Assembly (NCBI RefSeq): GCF_030323865.1
Contig: NZ_CP066362.1
Coordinates: forward strand, 62,001 to 126,000
Origin: Pseudarthrobacter defluvii
GTDB lineage: Bacteria > Actinomycetota > Actinomycetes > Actinomycetales > Micrococcaceae
Length of the DNA: 64,000 nucleotides
Direction of reading: 5' to 3'
Shown: one piece after another, positions 24,731 through 33,492 of the stretch
How the letters are laid out: every line of letters begins with the position of its first letter
Numbering within the stretch: position 1 is the first letter of the stretch
The notes under the pieces: model-generated
What the model was told of the DNA's origin: nothing
What the model saw: the letters and a program-made list of their open reading frames with translations, nothing else
Database searches by the model: none
Translations under genes and position numbers: made by a program

Positions 24731-26064
24731 TCGGCATCTGGGCACTCGGCGCCTATCTGGCCGTCATCCTGCTTTGGACCACTTTGATCAAGCGCAGCGT
24801 GGGGGAGGCGATGATCATGGGGTTCCTGGTGATCCTCCCGTTCACCGGCGCGGCCGCGGCGCAAATTGGCTGGTCGGCGCTGTACTCGGCTGCGACAGAT
24901 GAAATCGTCTACGCCACCATGGCCTTCGTATTCATGGGCTACCTGCTGGACAAAGGCGGCGTCCTGGACCGGCTGATCGACCTGCTCAACTCCCTGATCG
25001 GAGGCGTGAAGGGCGGTCCCGCCTGGGTCTCAACGGTGGCGTCCGCAGGCCTGGGTGGCGTGGTCCACAACCAGGCTGCGATCGCCGCGACGGTGGGGTC
25101 GGTCACCATCCCCTGGATGGAGAAGTCCCGCCTGGACAAGCCCGCGGCGGCCACCCTTGTGGCAGGCAACGCCGGGATGGGCATCACCTTCCCGTTCAGC
25201 GCCTCCATGTTCGTCCTGGTCGGCTCTGCCACGGTAGGGCCCCTGCTGAACATCAACGCACTGGTCCTTCCCCTGCTTTTCGGCGGCCTGTGGTGCTTCC
25301 TGCACCGGCTCATCGTCACCTGGCTGCTGATCCGCAAAAGCGGCATGGCACCCCTTGATGCAGCCCACCGAATGTCCGTCAGGGCCGCTCTCGGCCAGGG
25401 CTGGGCCACCCTCCTGCTGTTCGTCGTCGTCGCCATCCCGCTGGTCATCACCTCGGGGTTCCTTACGTCGGCGCTCTCGGACTGGACCGGCGGTGACGTC
25501 AGCAAGTCCGTCAGCGTGATCGTCTGGATCCCTGTGGTCCTGCTCATCACGGGTGCCCTGCTGGGCCGGAAACAACTGCCGCGCACCGGCCGCGCCTGGG
25601 CCGAACTGCTGCAAGGCTCCGCACCGCGCTTCGGAATCGTCGGCGTCACGGTGCTCTTCGCCTTCGCCGGCGCCAACGCGCTCGCCGCCACCGGCCTTCC
25701 CAAACAGATGACGGCACTGCTGAACGGCATGAACCTCCCCCTCTGGCTGCTCGCCATCCTGATCGGGCTGATCGTCATCGCCGTGGCGGCCCCGCTGTCC
25801 GCAACGGCCACCATGGCCGCCGTCGGTACGGTCGGCGTCGCAGCACTCGTCGCAGCCGGCGTTCCGGCCACCACGGCCGCCGTCGCCGTCCTGGTCTTCT
25901 CCTCCTGCGAAGCGGCGGTCCCGCCCGGTGGCGCACCGCTCTATGTCGCCTGCGGCATCGCGGACGTCAACCCCATCAAGACCTTCGCCCGCCTGCTCAC
26001 CCACTACGCGCTGCCCCTGCTGGTCATCGGCGTGCTGATCATCCTCGGCGTCCTGCCGATCTAA
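24727..26064 (+). CDS. DctM-type TRAP transporter large permease
   Basis: Polytopic secondary carrier, 445 aa, with about 12-13 hydrophobic segments. Diagnostic blocks are FMGYLLDKGGVLDRLIDLLNSLIGG, the amphipathic GLGGVVHNQAAIAATVGSVT, and the C-terminal SSCEAAVPPGGAPLYVACGIADVNP, which matches the DctM/IT superfamily. The RBS AGGAGCAGCAGG immediately precedes the ATG. No normal DctQ or DctP gene accompanies it, only an 85-residue two-helix protein, so it may use that as its small subunit and borrow a receptor or act alone. It shares the operon with TctBAC. Confidence 0.82.
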   Translation: MIGIWALGAYLAVILLWTTLIKRSVGEAMIMGFLVILPFTGAAAAQIGWSALYSAATDEIVYATMAFVFMGYLLDKGGVLDRLIDLLNSLIGGVKGGPAWVSTVASAGLGGVVHNQAAIAATVGSVTIPWMEKSRLDKPAAATLVAGNAGMGITFPFSASMFVLVGSATVGPLLNINALVLPLLFGGLWCFLHRLIVTWLLIRKSGMAPLDAAHRMSVRAALGQGWATLLLFVVVAIPLVITSGFLTSALSDWTGGDVSKSVSVIVWIPVVLLITGALLGRKQLPRTGRAWAELLQGSAPRFGIVGVTVLFAFAGANALAATGLPKQMTALLNGMNLPLWLLAILIGLIVIAVAAPLSATATMAAVGTVGVAALVAAGVPATTAAVAVLVFSSCEAAVPPGGAPLYVACGIADVNPIKTFARLLTHYALPLLVIGVLIILGVLPI

Positions 26065-26073
26065 GGAACCACC

Positions 26074-26331
26074 ATGAACACACCCCGCAGGATCACCGGA
26101 GCCGTCTTCACCTTCACCCTCGCAGTCCTGCTCATTGGTGGCGTCCTGTTCGTTGCAGGGCAGGCCGTGGGCCTTGTGGCCGGGCAAAACGCCTGGCTCG
26201 AGTTCTTCAACAACGTCATCAAGCCGCCCATCTGCATTGCCGCATCGGTGTGCGCGGTGGCCGGCTTCCTGCTCAGCTACAGGCGGCCCCGGAAAGAGGC
26301 CGGGCAGAAACAGGAAGCAACCAGCCGATGA
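26074..26331 (+). CDS. Small two-helix membrane protein, possible TRAP partner
   Basis: An 85-residue protein with two hydrophobic segments (about 10-32 and 46-66) and a basic, Gln/Glu-rich tail (RRPRKEAGQKQEATSR). The position right after the TRAP permease and the 10-bp gap with AAGGA suggest a partner subunit, but DctQ proteins normally have four helices and about 160 residues. I find no other family. It overlaps the next gene by 4 bp (ATGA at 26328). Confidence 0.72.
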   Translation: MNTPRRITGAVFTFTLAVLLIGGVLFVAGQAVGLVAGQNAWLEFFNNVIKPPICIAASVCAVAGFLLSYRRPRKEAGQKQEATSR

Positions 26332-27308
26332 CTGCACACGGAACATTTCCCACCTTCGCTGAACTCCTGGCGAGGGAGGGCAACCTGACGGGTACATCCT
26401 GGGGCCTCTTCCCGGAACCGGAGCGGGGCACGCCGTCCTTCATCACCTCTGGTGCCGTCCTGGAGGCAACGGACTGCATCCGGACCGGCGCCGTGTTCGG
26501 CCTGGACTATCCCGCGGATGCCTTTGATCCGGGCATGTCGCTCAAACGCGGGGCACCCCGGCACACCATCTACTCCTCCCATCCCGCCCACCGGGACGAC
26601 TATCTGGACGGGTACTTCCTGCAGGGGTCGACGCAGATTGACGGGCTCCGGCACCGCCGCGCCGACGACGTTGGGTTCTACAACGGCGTCCCGGACCACC
26701 GGGTCGCCGAGGGCACCCCAGAGCTGGGGATCCAGGAATGGGCCGAACACCCCATCGCCGGCCGGGGCATTCTGGTGGACCTCGACGGGTTCCGGAACGG
26801 CATGGGGGAGCCTATCGACCACGCAGCCGGGGAACCCCTGGGCCTGGACCTGGTCCACGCGGCCTTGGAGTCCCAGTCCCTGGCGACGCGTCCCGGCGAC
26901 ATCCTTCTGCTCCACACCGGGTGGTGCGAATGGTTCCTCGCGCTGGAGCCGGAGGAGAAGCAGCGGCTTCGTGAGAGCCGGAAGGCAACGGGCGTGGCGC
27001 AGTCGCAGGAGTTCGTGGCCTGGGCATGGGACAGCCGGTTTGCCGTGATCGCCGCAGACAACTTTGCCTTCGAATGCCTCCCCGCCGTCCCGGACAGCCC
27101 CTACCGGGAGTCCGCGTTCAACGACCACGGCATGATGCACCAGCAGCTCCTGGCCAAGCTCGGCCTGCCCCTGGGCGAGCTGTGGCGGCTCGGCCCGCTG
27201 GCCCGGCACATGCGCAGCACCGGCAGGTGGGACGCGTTCACCAGCATCAAACCGCTGAACATCACCGGCGGCACCGGCTCCCCGGCCAACGCCACCGCCA
27301 TCGTGTGA
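26328..27308 (+). CDS. Metal-dependent cyclase family protein (PF04199, kynurenine-formamidase-like fold)
   Basis: Putative Mn/Zn hydrolase of 326 aa. The family motif normally HxGTHxDxPxH appears as GSTQIDGLRHR around residue 105, in line with the QG(S/T)xxDGxRH subgroup. Other conserved parts are RGILVDL, GDILLLHTGW and AADNFAFECLP. Members hydrolyse amides or cyclic acid derivatives (formamides, isatin, lactones). The start at 26328 is in the ATGA overlap with the small membrane protein, so it is the last gene of this operon. It is followed by the second intergenic repeat. The substrate is not known. Confidence 0.85.
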   Translation: MTAHGTFPTFAELLAREGNLTGTSWGLFPEPERGTPSFITSGAVLEATDCIRTGAVFGLDYPADAFDPGMSLKRGAPRHTIYSSHPAHRDDYLDGYFLQGSTQIDGLRHRRADDVGFYNGVPDHRVAEGTPELGIQEWAEHPIAGRGILVDLDGFRNGMGEPIDHAAGEPLGLDLVHAALESQSLATRPGDILLLHTGWCEWFLALEPEEKQRLRESRKATGVAQSQEFVAWAWDSRFAVIAADNFAFECLPAVPDSPYRESAFNDHGMMHQQLLAKLGLPLGELWRLGPLARHMRSTGRWDAFTSIKPLNITGGTGSPANATAIV

Positions 27309-27334
27309 GCTGAAGGCGGGGTTGCGTCACGCCG

Positions 27335-27434
27335 GGCAGGTTTTCAGTCGGCGGACGAGGCGGGTCCCCGGGTTTCCGGGGTTTCCCCGCCCCAGGCGGG
27401 CCGAAAGCGTGCCGTGAGTGCCGCCGTCGTCCGC
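27335..27434 (+). repeat. Structured intergenic repeat, copy 2
   Basis: About 100 nt, 26 nt after the cyclase stop, and similar over its length to 19053-19150. Arms: GGCAGGTTTTC (27335-27345) with GAAAGCGTGCC (27403-27413), containing one mismatch and one G-U; and GCGGACGAGGCGG (27351-27363) with CCGCCGTCGTCCGC (27421-27434). The T-A pair of copy 1 (GTACGA/TCGTAC) is G-C here (GGACGA/TCGTCC), a compensatory change. The layout of two interleaved stems is the same as in copy 1. Confidence 0.75.
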
Positions 27435-27499
27435 CCGAACGATTCCGCTGGCCGGAAGCACGGGTTGCTGCGGACAAGTGCTCTGGGCAGGCTGGATGG

Positions 27500-28189
27500 A
27501 TGACGAAGCTGCAGCACGCCGCCAACCACTCGGGCCTCGACGCCGCCGCTGTTGCCTCCGGAATCGAACCGGATCCGGCAGGGGTCATTGCGCTGGACCC
27601 GGTGCTCGCAGGGATCTGGGAACTCGCCGCGCCATACCTGAAGGTCCGGGACAACGACGCCCACACGCTGTACGCCTTCGGCCTGGCCCGCGCCCTGCTG
27701 GACGCCCACCCGGAAGCCGACGCCGCCGTGGTCCTTCCCGCCATCATGCTGCACGACATCGGCTGGTCACAGGTTCCGCCCGGTGACGTCCTGGCCGCCA
27801 TTGCACCGGGCGGCGGCAGGCCGGAACTGGTGCTGCTGCACGAAAAGGAGGGGGCGCGCCTGGCCGCGGACATCCTCGCGGAGTGCCGTTACGACCACAC
27901 CAGGATCCCCGCCATCCTGGACATCATCGACGGCCACGATTCCCGGCGGGAAGCCCTCTCCATCGAGGACGCCATCGTCAAGGACGCGGACAAGACGTGG
28001 CGCCTCAGCCCGCACGGCATCGACACTGTCATGGACTGGTTCGGGCTGGACCGCGGGCAGGCCCTGCGGCTGTGCTCCCAGCGCGTGCACGGCCACCTGT
28101 TCACCGCCGAGGCGCAGGCCATGGCGCGGGCGCTGTCAGCCCTGGAATCGGTCACCCTCTGGCCCCAGCGGCAACGCCTGCTTGGCTGA
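27500..28189 (+). CDS. HD domain protein (hydrolase-like), paralogue of the CreD-like protein
   Basis: HD-superfamily protein of 229 aa. Metal-binding motifs are in order: H near residue 55 (HTLYAFGLA), H85-D86 (LHDIGW), H in LLHEKEGARLA, DGHDSR, and KDADKTWRL. It is clearly homologous to the 256-residue HD protein at 35985, including the unusual IIDGHD and DAD-x-WR motifs, so the two are paralogues. It sits just upstream of the IclR gene of the cre-like cluster. A phosphatase role is plausible but unproven; HD proteins also act on nucleotides. Confidence 0.85.
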   Translation: MTKLQHAANHSGLDAAAVASGIEPDPAGVIALDPVLAGIWELAAPYLKVRDNDAHTLYAFGLARALLDAHPEADAAVVLPAIMLHDIGWSQVPPGDVLAAIAPGGGRPELVLLHEKEGARLAADILAECRYDHTRIPAILDIIDGHDSRREALSIEDAIVKDADKTWRLSPHGIDTVMDWFGLDRGQALRLCSQRVHGHLFTAEAQAMARALSALESVTLWPQRQRLLG

Positions 28190-28285
28190 CCGGGAAAGCG
28201 GCGCGGCCAAGACCCGTTCCCGCGCTTAGACTCTTTCCGGACGCTGCAGGCACCTTGGCCCAGCGCCAGGAGCGAGGAGGCCCCC

Positions 28286-29080
28286 ATGGCCGGCGGCAGC
28301 CGCGACCCCGGACGCACCGTGACGTCCAAAGTGCTGTCCATCCTGGAAGCATTCGAAACCTCCCGCGGCGCCCTCAGCCTGACCGACATTGCGGACAAAT
28401 CCGGGCTGCCGCTCAGCACCGCGCACCGCCTGGTGAACGAACTGACCGACTGGGGATTCCTGTCGCGGGAACCGAACGGCCGCTACCAGCTGGGGATCCG
28501 GCTGTGGGAGCTGGCGCAGAACACCGGCCGCCAGCTGCGCGACGCCGCCCACCCCTACATCCAGGACCTGTTCTCGCTCACCGGCGAAACGGCACACCTG
28601 GCCATCCGGGCCGGCAACGAAGTCCTGTACATCGACCGGGTCTACGGCTCCAAGCGCGTGCCCCGCGCATCCCGGGTGGGCGGCCGCCTGCCCATGCACG
28701 CCACCGCCGTCGGAAAAGTCATCCTGGCGTTCGAAGACGACTGGGTGCGCGACGCCTACCTGCACCGGGACCTGGAGCGCGCCACCGCCCACACCCACAT
28801 CGACCCGCAGAAATTCACCGCCGAGCTGGTGGACATCCGTGCGCAGGGCTACGCCACCACCCTCGAGGAAGTGCGGCTTGGCTCCTGCTCCATTGCTGTC
28901 CCGGTGTTCCATACCGGCCGGATCGGCGCCGCCATCGGCCTGGTGCTGCCCACCGCCCAGGCATCCACCATGACCCGGTACCTTCCCGTCCTCAAGGGCA
29001 TCTCGGCCCAAATCGAAAAGGCCACCGCGCGGATCCCCTTGGAGACGCTGATCGGCGTCCACAAAGCACCCCGCGGCTGA
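28286..29080 (+). CDS. IclR family transcriptional regulator of the cre-like cluster
   Basis: Regulator of 264 aa. The winged helix is TVTSKVLSILEAFETSRG, with SLTDIADKSGLPLSTAHRLV as the recognition region, then the effector-binding domain (AHLAIRAGNEVLYIDRV, GRLPMHATAVGKVILA). AGGAGG precedes the ATG. It lies 125 bp upstream of the P450 gene on the same strand and probably controls that operon. Many IclR proteins respond to aromatic acids, which fits a cresol-to-hydroxybenzoate pathway, but the ligand is inferred. Confidence 0.9.
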   Translation: MAGGSRDPGRTVTSKVLSILEAFETSRGALSLTDIADKSGLPLSTAHRLVNELTDWGFLSREPNGRYQLGIRLWELAQNTGRQLRDAAHPYIQDLFSLTGETAHLAIRAGNEVLYIDRVYGSKRVPRASRVGGRLPMHATAVGKVILAFEDDWVRDAYLHRDLERATAHTHIDPQKFTAELVDIRAQGYATTLEEVRLGSCSIAVPVFHTGRIGAAIGLVLPTAQASTMTRYLPVLKGISAQIEKATARIPLETLIGVHKAPRG

Positions 29081-29130
29081 CCCCGATCGCTTCCGTCCAG
29101 TGGAACCCGGTGCTGTTCCCGCCCGGTGAT

Positions 29131-29148
29131 GTGGACCACACTGGTCAC
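29131..29148. promoter_or_regulatory. Candidate operator upstream of the P450 operon
   Basis: GTGGACCA and TGGTCAC form an inverted repeat around CAC, with one extra G in the left arm, 58 bp before the P450 ATG. It is a candidate IclR site. A second weak repeat, GGAAC and GTTCC (29102-29118), lies nearby. Confidence 0.35.
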
Positions 29149-29205
29149 TAAGAAACCCCCGCCGCCCCCAAGGTGCCGGGCGGAGCCAAGTCACCAGGAG
29201 TCAAC

Positions 29206-30483
29206 ATGTCATCGTCGACAGAAACGGCTGGCCGCTGTCCTTTCGGGTACGGCGCCGAAGCCCCCGCCGGGCACCACGGCTACGAACCCTTCCAGATGAA
29301 GGATCCCTTCACCGCCTACGCAGAGCTCCGGGCCGAGCAGCCCGTGATGTTCGATGAGCGCACCGGCCTGTACGTCGTCTCCCGGTACGACGACATCAAA
29401 GCCGTCTTCGAGGACTGGGGAACGTTCTCCAGCGAAAACGCCCAGGCCCCGGTCCGGGAACGCGGACCCGCCGCGAAAAAGATCATGGAAGAGGGCGGCT
29501 TCACCGCCTACTCCGGCCTGTCCGCGCGCCGCCCGCCGGAGCACACCCGCATCCGCGCCGTAGTGCAGAAGGCCTTCACGCCCCGCCGCTACAAGGCGCT
29601 GGAACCGTTCATCCGGCAGAACGTGGTGGACCTGCTCGAAAAGATGCTGTCCCGCGAAGAGCGCCGCGGGGACCTGGTCAAGGACCTGGCCTACGACGTT
29701 CCCACCATCACCATCCTCACCCTGATCGGGGCGGACGTTTCCCAGGTGGACACGTTCAAGCGCTGGTCCGACTCCCGGGCCGCCATGACCTGGGGCGATC
29801 TGAGCGACGAGCAGCAGATCCCGCACGCCCACAACCTGGTGGAGTACTGGCAGGAATGCCTGCGCCTGGTCCGGGTGGCCCACGAAGAGGGCGGCGACAA
29901 CCTCACGGCGGACCTGGTCAAGGCCCAGCAGGACGGCGCCGAGATCTCGGACCATGAAATCGCCTCGGTCCTCTACAGCCTGCTCTTTGCCGGACACGAG
30001 ACCACCACCACCCTCATCTGCAACGCCCTGCGCGAGCTCCTGGCCCGCCCGGAGCAGTGGCAGCAGCTGGTGGACGATCCCAAGAAAATTCCCGCCGCCA
30101 TCGACGAGGTCCTCCGCTACGCCGGCTCCATCGTCGGCTGGCGCCGCAAGGCCCTGAAGGACACCGAGGTGGGCGGGGTTCCCATCGAGCAAGGCTCGCA
30201 GCTGCTGCTCCTGATGGGCTCGGCCAACCGCGACGAAACCAAGTTCGAGGCCGGGGAGGACTTCGACATCACCCGGCCCAACGCCCGCGAGCACCTCTCC
30301 TTCGGGTTCGGCATCCACTACTGCCTGGGCAACATGCTCGCCAAGCTGCAGGCAAAAATCGCTCTCGAGGAAGTGGCCCGGCTCGCCCCCGGCCTGCAGC
30401 TCGACGCCCCGGAGGACATCGCCTTCCGCGAAAACCTGTCCTTCCGTGTTCCCGAGACCGTTCCTGTCACTTGGAAGGCCTAA
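29206..30483 (+). CDS. creJ: Cytochrome P450, CreJ-like (alkylphenyl-phosphate oxidising)
   Basis: Soluble P450 of 425 aa. The I-helix oxygen-activation motif is AGHET (262-266), the K-helix is EVLRY with downstream R, and the haem-ligand loop is FGFGIHYCLG with Cys373. Electron supply is encoded in the same operon: a 2Fe-2S ferredoxin and a reductase. In C. glutamicum CreJ, with CreE and CreF, oxidises the methyl group of phosphorylated 4-cresol. The place of this gene first in an operon with phosphotransferase subunits supports that role. AGGAG precedes the ATG at 29206; an ATG at 29173 is less likely. Substrate range is inferred. Confidence 0.82.
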   Translation: MSSSTETAGRCPFGYGAEAPAGHHGYEPFQMKDPFTAYAELRAEQPVMFDERTGLYVVSRYDDIKAVFEDWGTFSSENAQAPVRERGPAAKKIMEEGGFTAYSGLSARRPPEHTRIRAVVQKAFTPRRYKALEPFIRQNVVDLLEKMLSREERRGDLVKDLAYDVPTITILTLIGADVSQVDTFKRWSDSRAAMTWGDLSDEQQIPHAHNLVEYWQECLRLVRVAHEEGGDNLTADLVKAQQDGAEISDHEIASVLYSLLFAGHETTTTLICNALRELLARPEQWQQLVDDPKKIPAAIDEVLRYAGSIVGWRRKALKDTEVGGVPIEQGSQLLLLMGSANRDETKFEAGEDFDITRPNAREHLSFGFGIHYCLGNMLAKLQAKIALEEVARLAPGLQLDAPEDIAFRENLSFRVPETVPVTWKA

Positions 30484-30488
30484 GCACC

Positions 30489-31562
30489 ATGCAAAACAAC
30501 AAATACGTTCAGTTCTTCGACGGCGGCATCGAGCCAAAGCTTGAAAACCTCGGCGGCAAGGGCGCGTCCCTGGTCACCATGACCTCAGCCGGCATGCCCG
30601 TTCCGCCCGGCTTCGTCGTCACCACCGCGCAGTTCGATGCCTTCATGGACGAAGCCGGCATCACGGCGAAGATCCACGAACTGCTCGCTGGGCTGGACCC
30701 TGAGGACACCCGGCAGGTGGACCAGGTGTCCGCAGCCATCCGCGAGGACATCTGCTCCCGGCCGGTGCCTGAAAAGCTGCGCAGCCTGACCATCGAGGCC
30801 TACGGATCCCTGATGGGACGCTTCGACGCGCCTGTTCCGGTGGCCGTCCGGTCCAGCGCCACCGCGGAGGACCTGCCGGATGCGTCGTTCGCCGGGCAGC
30901 AGGACACCTACCTCTGGCTGGACGGCGTCAAGGCCGTCACCGAGCACATCCGCCAGTGCTGGGCTTCGCTCTACACGTCCCGCGCCATCATCTACCGGCT
31001 CAAGAACAGCATCCCCAACGAAGGCCTGTCCATGGCAGTGGTGGTGCAGAAGATGGTCAACTCCAAGGTCTCCGGCGTGGCCATCACCATGGATCCCACC
31101 AACGGCGACCGGTCCAAGATCACCATTGATTCCTCCTACGGCGTGGGCGAAATGGTGGTGTCCGGCCAAGTCACCCCGGACAACATCGTGCTGGACAAGG
31201 TGACCCTCGCCGTCGTCACCGAACACCTGGGCGACAAGCACGCCGAACTGGTCCCCGACTCCGGTGCCAGGCGCCTGGTGGAACGCGAGGTCGACGACGA
31301 ACGCCGGGGCCGCCGCAGCCTCACCGATGCGGAACTCACCGCCGTCGCCCAGATGGCCAAGCGGGCCGAGAAGCACTACAAGTGCCCCCAGGACATCGAA
31401 TGGGCCCTCGACGCCGACCTCCCCGACGGTGAAAACCTGCTGCTCCTCCAGTCCCGGCCGGAAACGGTCCACTCCTCCAAGCTGGTGACCGCGCCGCAGC
31501 CCGTCGTCACCGGCGGCTACTTCAGCGGACTGAGCACCCCCGCGCTCAAGCCGACCGCCTGA
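30489..31562 (+). CDS. creI: ATP-binding subunit of aryl-phosphate synthase (PEP-synthase N-domain), CreI-like
   Basis: Protein of 357 aa equal to the ATP-grasp domain of PEP synthase / pyruvate phosphate dikinase, without the swivelling and C-terminal domains. Motifs are LGGKGASLVTMTSAGMPVPP near the start, VRSSATAEDLPDASFAGQQ around residue 120, and LLLLQSRPET close to the end. In Thauera phenylphosphate synthase and in C. glutamicum CreHI, a protein of about 40 kDa like this acts with a 70-kDa partner to phosphorylate a phenol. The partner is the next gene. The H/I lettering follows gene order and may be swapped. Confidence 0.8.
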   Translation: MQNNKYVQFFDGGIEPKLENLGGKGASLVTMTSAGMPVPPGFVVTTAQFDAFMDEAGITAKIHELLAGLDPEDTRQVDQVSAAIREDICSRPVPEKLRSLTIEAYGSLMGRFDAPVPVAVRSSATAEDLPDASFAGQQDTYLWLDGVKAVTEHIRQCWASLYTSRAIIYRLKNSIPNEGLSMAVVVQKMVNSKVSGVAITMDPTNGDRSKITIDSSYGVGEMVVSGQVTPDNIVLDKVTLAVVTEHLGDKHAELVPDSGARRLVEREVDDERRGRRSLTDAELTAVAQMAKRAEKHYKCPQDIEWALDADLPDGENLLLLQSRPETVHSSKLVTAPQPVVTGGYFSGLSTPALKPTA

Positions 31563-31623
31563 CCCGAAACCCAAGGCTTCACCCCACCAAGGCTCACCGC
31601 CGAGCCCTCCCGAAAGGACCGCC

Positions 31624-33492
31624 ATGTCCATGAAGTCGTTCCCCAAGCCCTCCGAGCTGCCGGTTCCCGCCGGGGCCGAAGGCTGGGAAAAGATCTACCC
31701 CTACTACCTGGTCTTCCAGGACAAGCTCAAGGAGCAGGAGGACGCCAAGTTCTGGTTCTGCGACAGCCAGCACTGGCCCACCGTGTTCAAGCCCTTCGAG
31801 ACCATCGGCGGCGAATTCGCGGTCAAGTGCCTGGGCCAGTACAACGCCCGGCACCTGATGATCCCCAACGCCAACGGCATCGAGTTCCGCATCCACCTGG
31901 GCTACCTCTACATGTCCCCCATTCCCGTCCCGGAGGACCAGATCGCCGCCCGCGTGCCACTGTTCGAGCAGCGCGTCGGCCACTACTTCCAGAACTGGGA
32001 GCAGCTCCTCAAGGACTGGCACGTCAAGGTCAAGGGCACCATCGACGAGATGGAAACCATCTCCTTCCCCAGGCTTCCGGACATGGTCCCCATGGAGGAC
32101 ATCACCTCCGGCAAGGGCAAGGACGGCTCCGAGAAGCTCCTGGAAAGCTACGACCGCCTCATCCAGCTGGCCTACCAGAACTGGCAATACCACTTCGAGT
32201 TCCTGAACCTGGGCTACATCGCCTACCTGGACTTCTTCAACTTCTGCAAGCAGGTCTTCCCCAACATCCCGGACCAGTCCATCGCCAGCATGGTCCAGGG
32301 CGTGGACATGGAACTGTTCCGCCCCGATGACGAGCTCAAGCAGCTCGCCAAGCTCGCCGTCGAACTGGGCCTCCAACCGCACTTTGGAAACACGGACGAC
32401 GTCGAAGCTACTTTGGGTGCCATCGCCGCCGCCCCGGGCGGGGACCGCTGGCTGGCCCAGTACGAAGGTGCCAAGCACCCGTGGTTCAACTTCACCGTGG
32501 GCAACGGCTTCTACGGCCACGACAAGTACTGGAACGTGAACCAGGAAATCCCGCTGGGCTACATCGCCGACTACATCCGGCGCGTGGACGAAGGCCAGGA
32601 AATCATGCGTCCCGTCGACGCCCTGATCACCGAACGCGACCGCATCATCGAGGAATACCGTGACCTCCTCGAAGGCGACAACCAGGCAGTCTTCGACGCC
32701 AAGCGCGGCCTCGCCGCCACCGCCTACCCCTACGTGGAGAACCACAACTTCTACATCGAGCACTGGACCATGGGCGTCTTCTGGCGCAAGATCCGCGAAC
32801 TCTCCCGCATGATGCACGCCGAAGGTTTCTGGACCCAACCGGACGATCTGCTCTACTTGGGCCGCAACGAGGTCCGCGATGCCCTCTTCGACCTCGTCAC
32901 CGGCTGGGGCGTCGGGGCCAAGCCCATCGGCCCCGACTACTGGCCCGAGGAGATCGAACGCCGCCGCGGCATCGTGGACGCCCTCAAGACCGCCCGCCCC
33001 GCGCCCGCCCTGAACACCCCGCCGGCCTCCATCACCGAACCCTTCACCCGGATGCTCTGGGGCATCACCACCGAACAGGTCCAGCAGTGGCTGGGAGCCG
33101 GTGAAGAAGTGGAAGGCGGCGGACTCCGCGGCATGGCCGCCTCACCCGGCGTGGTGGAAGGCCTGGCCCGCGTGGTCACCGACGCCGACCAGCTCTCCGA
33201 AGTCCAGCAGGGCGAGATCCTGGTGGCCACGGTGACGGCACCCTCCTGGGGACCCATCTTCGGCAAGATCAGCGCAACGGTCACGGACATCGGCGGCATG
33301 ATGAGCCACGCCGCGATCGTGTGCCGCGAATACGGCCTGCCGGCCGTCACCGGAACGGGCTCCGGGTCAACCACCATCAAGACCGGGCAGCGGCTGCGTG
33401 TGGACGGCACCAAGGGCACGGTCCGGATCCTGGACGCCGAGGACGACCTTGTGGTTGCCGGCCCCGGCGCCCACAGTCACAGCCATGTCTGA
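31624..33492 (+). CDS. creH: Phospho-transfer subunit of aryl-phosphate synthase (PEP-utilising mobile domain), CreH-like
   Basis: Protein of 622 aa. The large N-terminal part (about 1-480) is rich in W, Y, F and H and unlike PEP synthase, so it probably holds the phenol site. The C-terminus is the swivelling phosphohistidine domain with GGMMSHAAIVCREYGLPAV, where His562 is the expected phosphocarrier. This is the arrangement of the 70-kDa PpsA subunit of phenylphosphate synthase. It would take phosphate from the ATP-grasp partner and pass it to 4-cresol or a related alkylphenol. The extreme end is His-rich (AHSHSHV). The stop overlaps the SDR start by 8 bp. Confidence 0.8.
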   Translation: MSMKSFPKPSELPVPAGAEGWEKIYPYYLVFQDKLKEQEDAKFWFCDSQHWPTVFKPFETIGGEFAVKCLGQYNARHLMIPNANGIEFRIHLGYLYMSPIPVPEDQIAARVPLFEQRVGHYFQNWEQLLKDWHVKVKGTIDEMETISFPRLPDMVPMEDITSGKGKDGSEKLLESYDRLIQLAYQNWQYHFEFLNLGYIAYLDFFNFCKQVFPNIPDQSIASMVQGVDMELFRPDDELKQLAKLAVELGLQPHFGNTDDVEATLGAIAAAPGGDRWLAQYEGAKHPWFNFTVGNGFYGHDKYWNVNQEIPLGYIADYIRRVDEGQEIMRPVDALITERDRIIEEYRDLLEGDNQAVFDAKRGLAATAYPYVENHNFYIEHWTMGVFWRKIRELSRMMHAEGFWTQPDDLLYLGRNEVRDALFDLVTGWGVGAKPIGPDYWPEEIERRRGIVDALKTARPAPALNTPPASITEPFTRMLWGITTEQVQQWLGAGEEVEGGGLRGMAASPGVVEGLARVVTDADQLSEVQQGEILVATVTAPSWGPIFGKISATVTDIGGMMSHAAIVCREYGLPAVTGTGSGSTTIKTGQRLRVDGTKGTVRILDAEDDLVVAGPGAHSHSHV

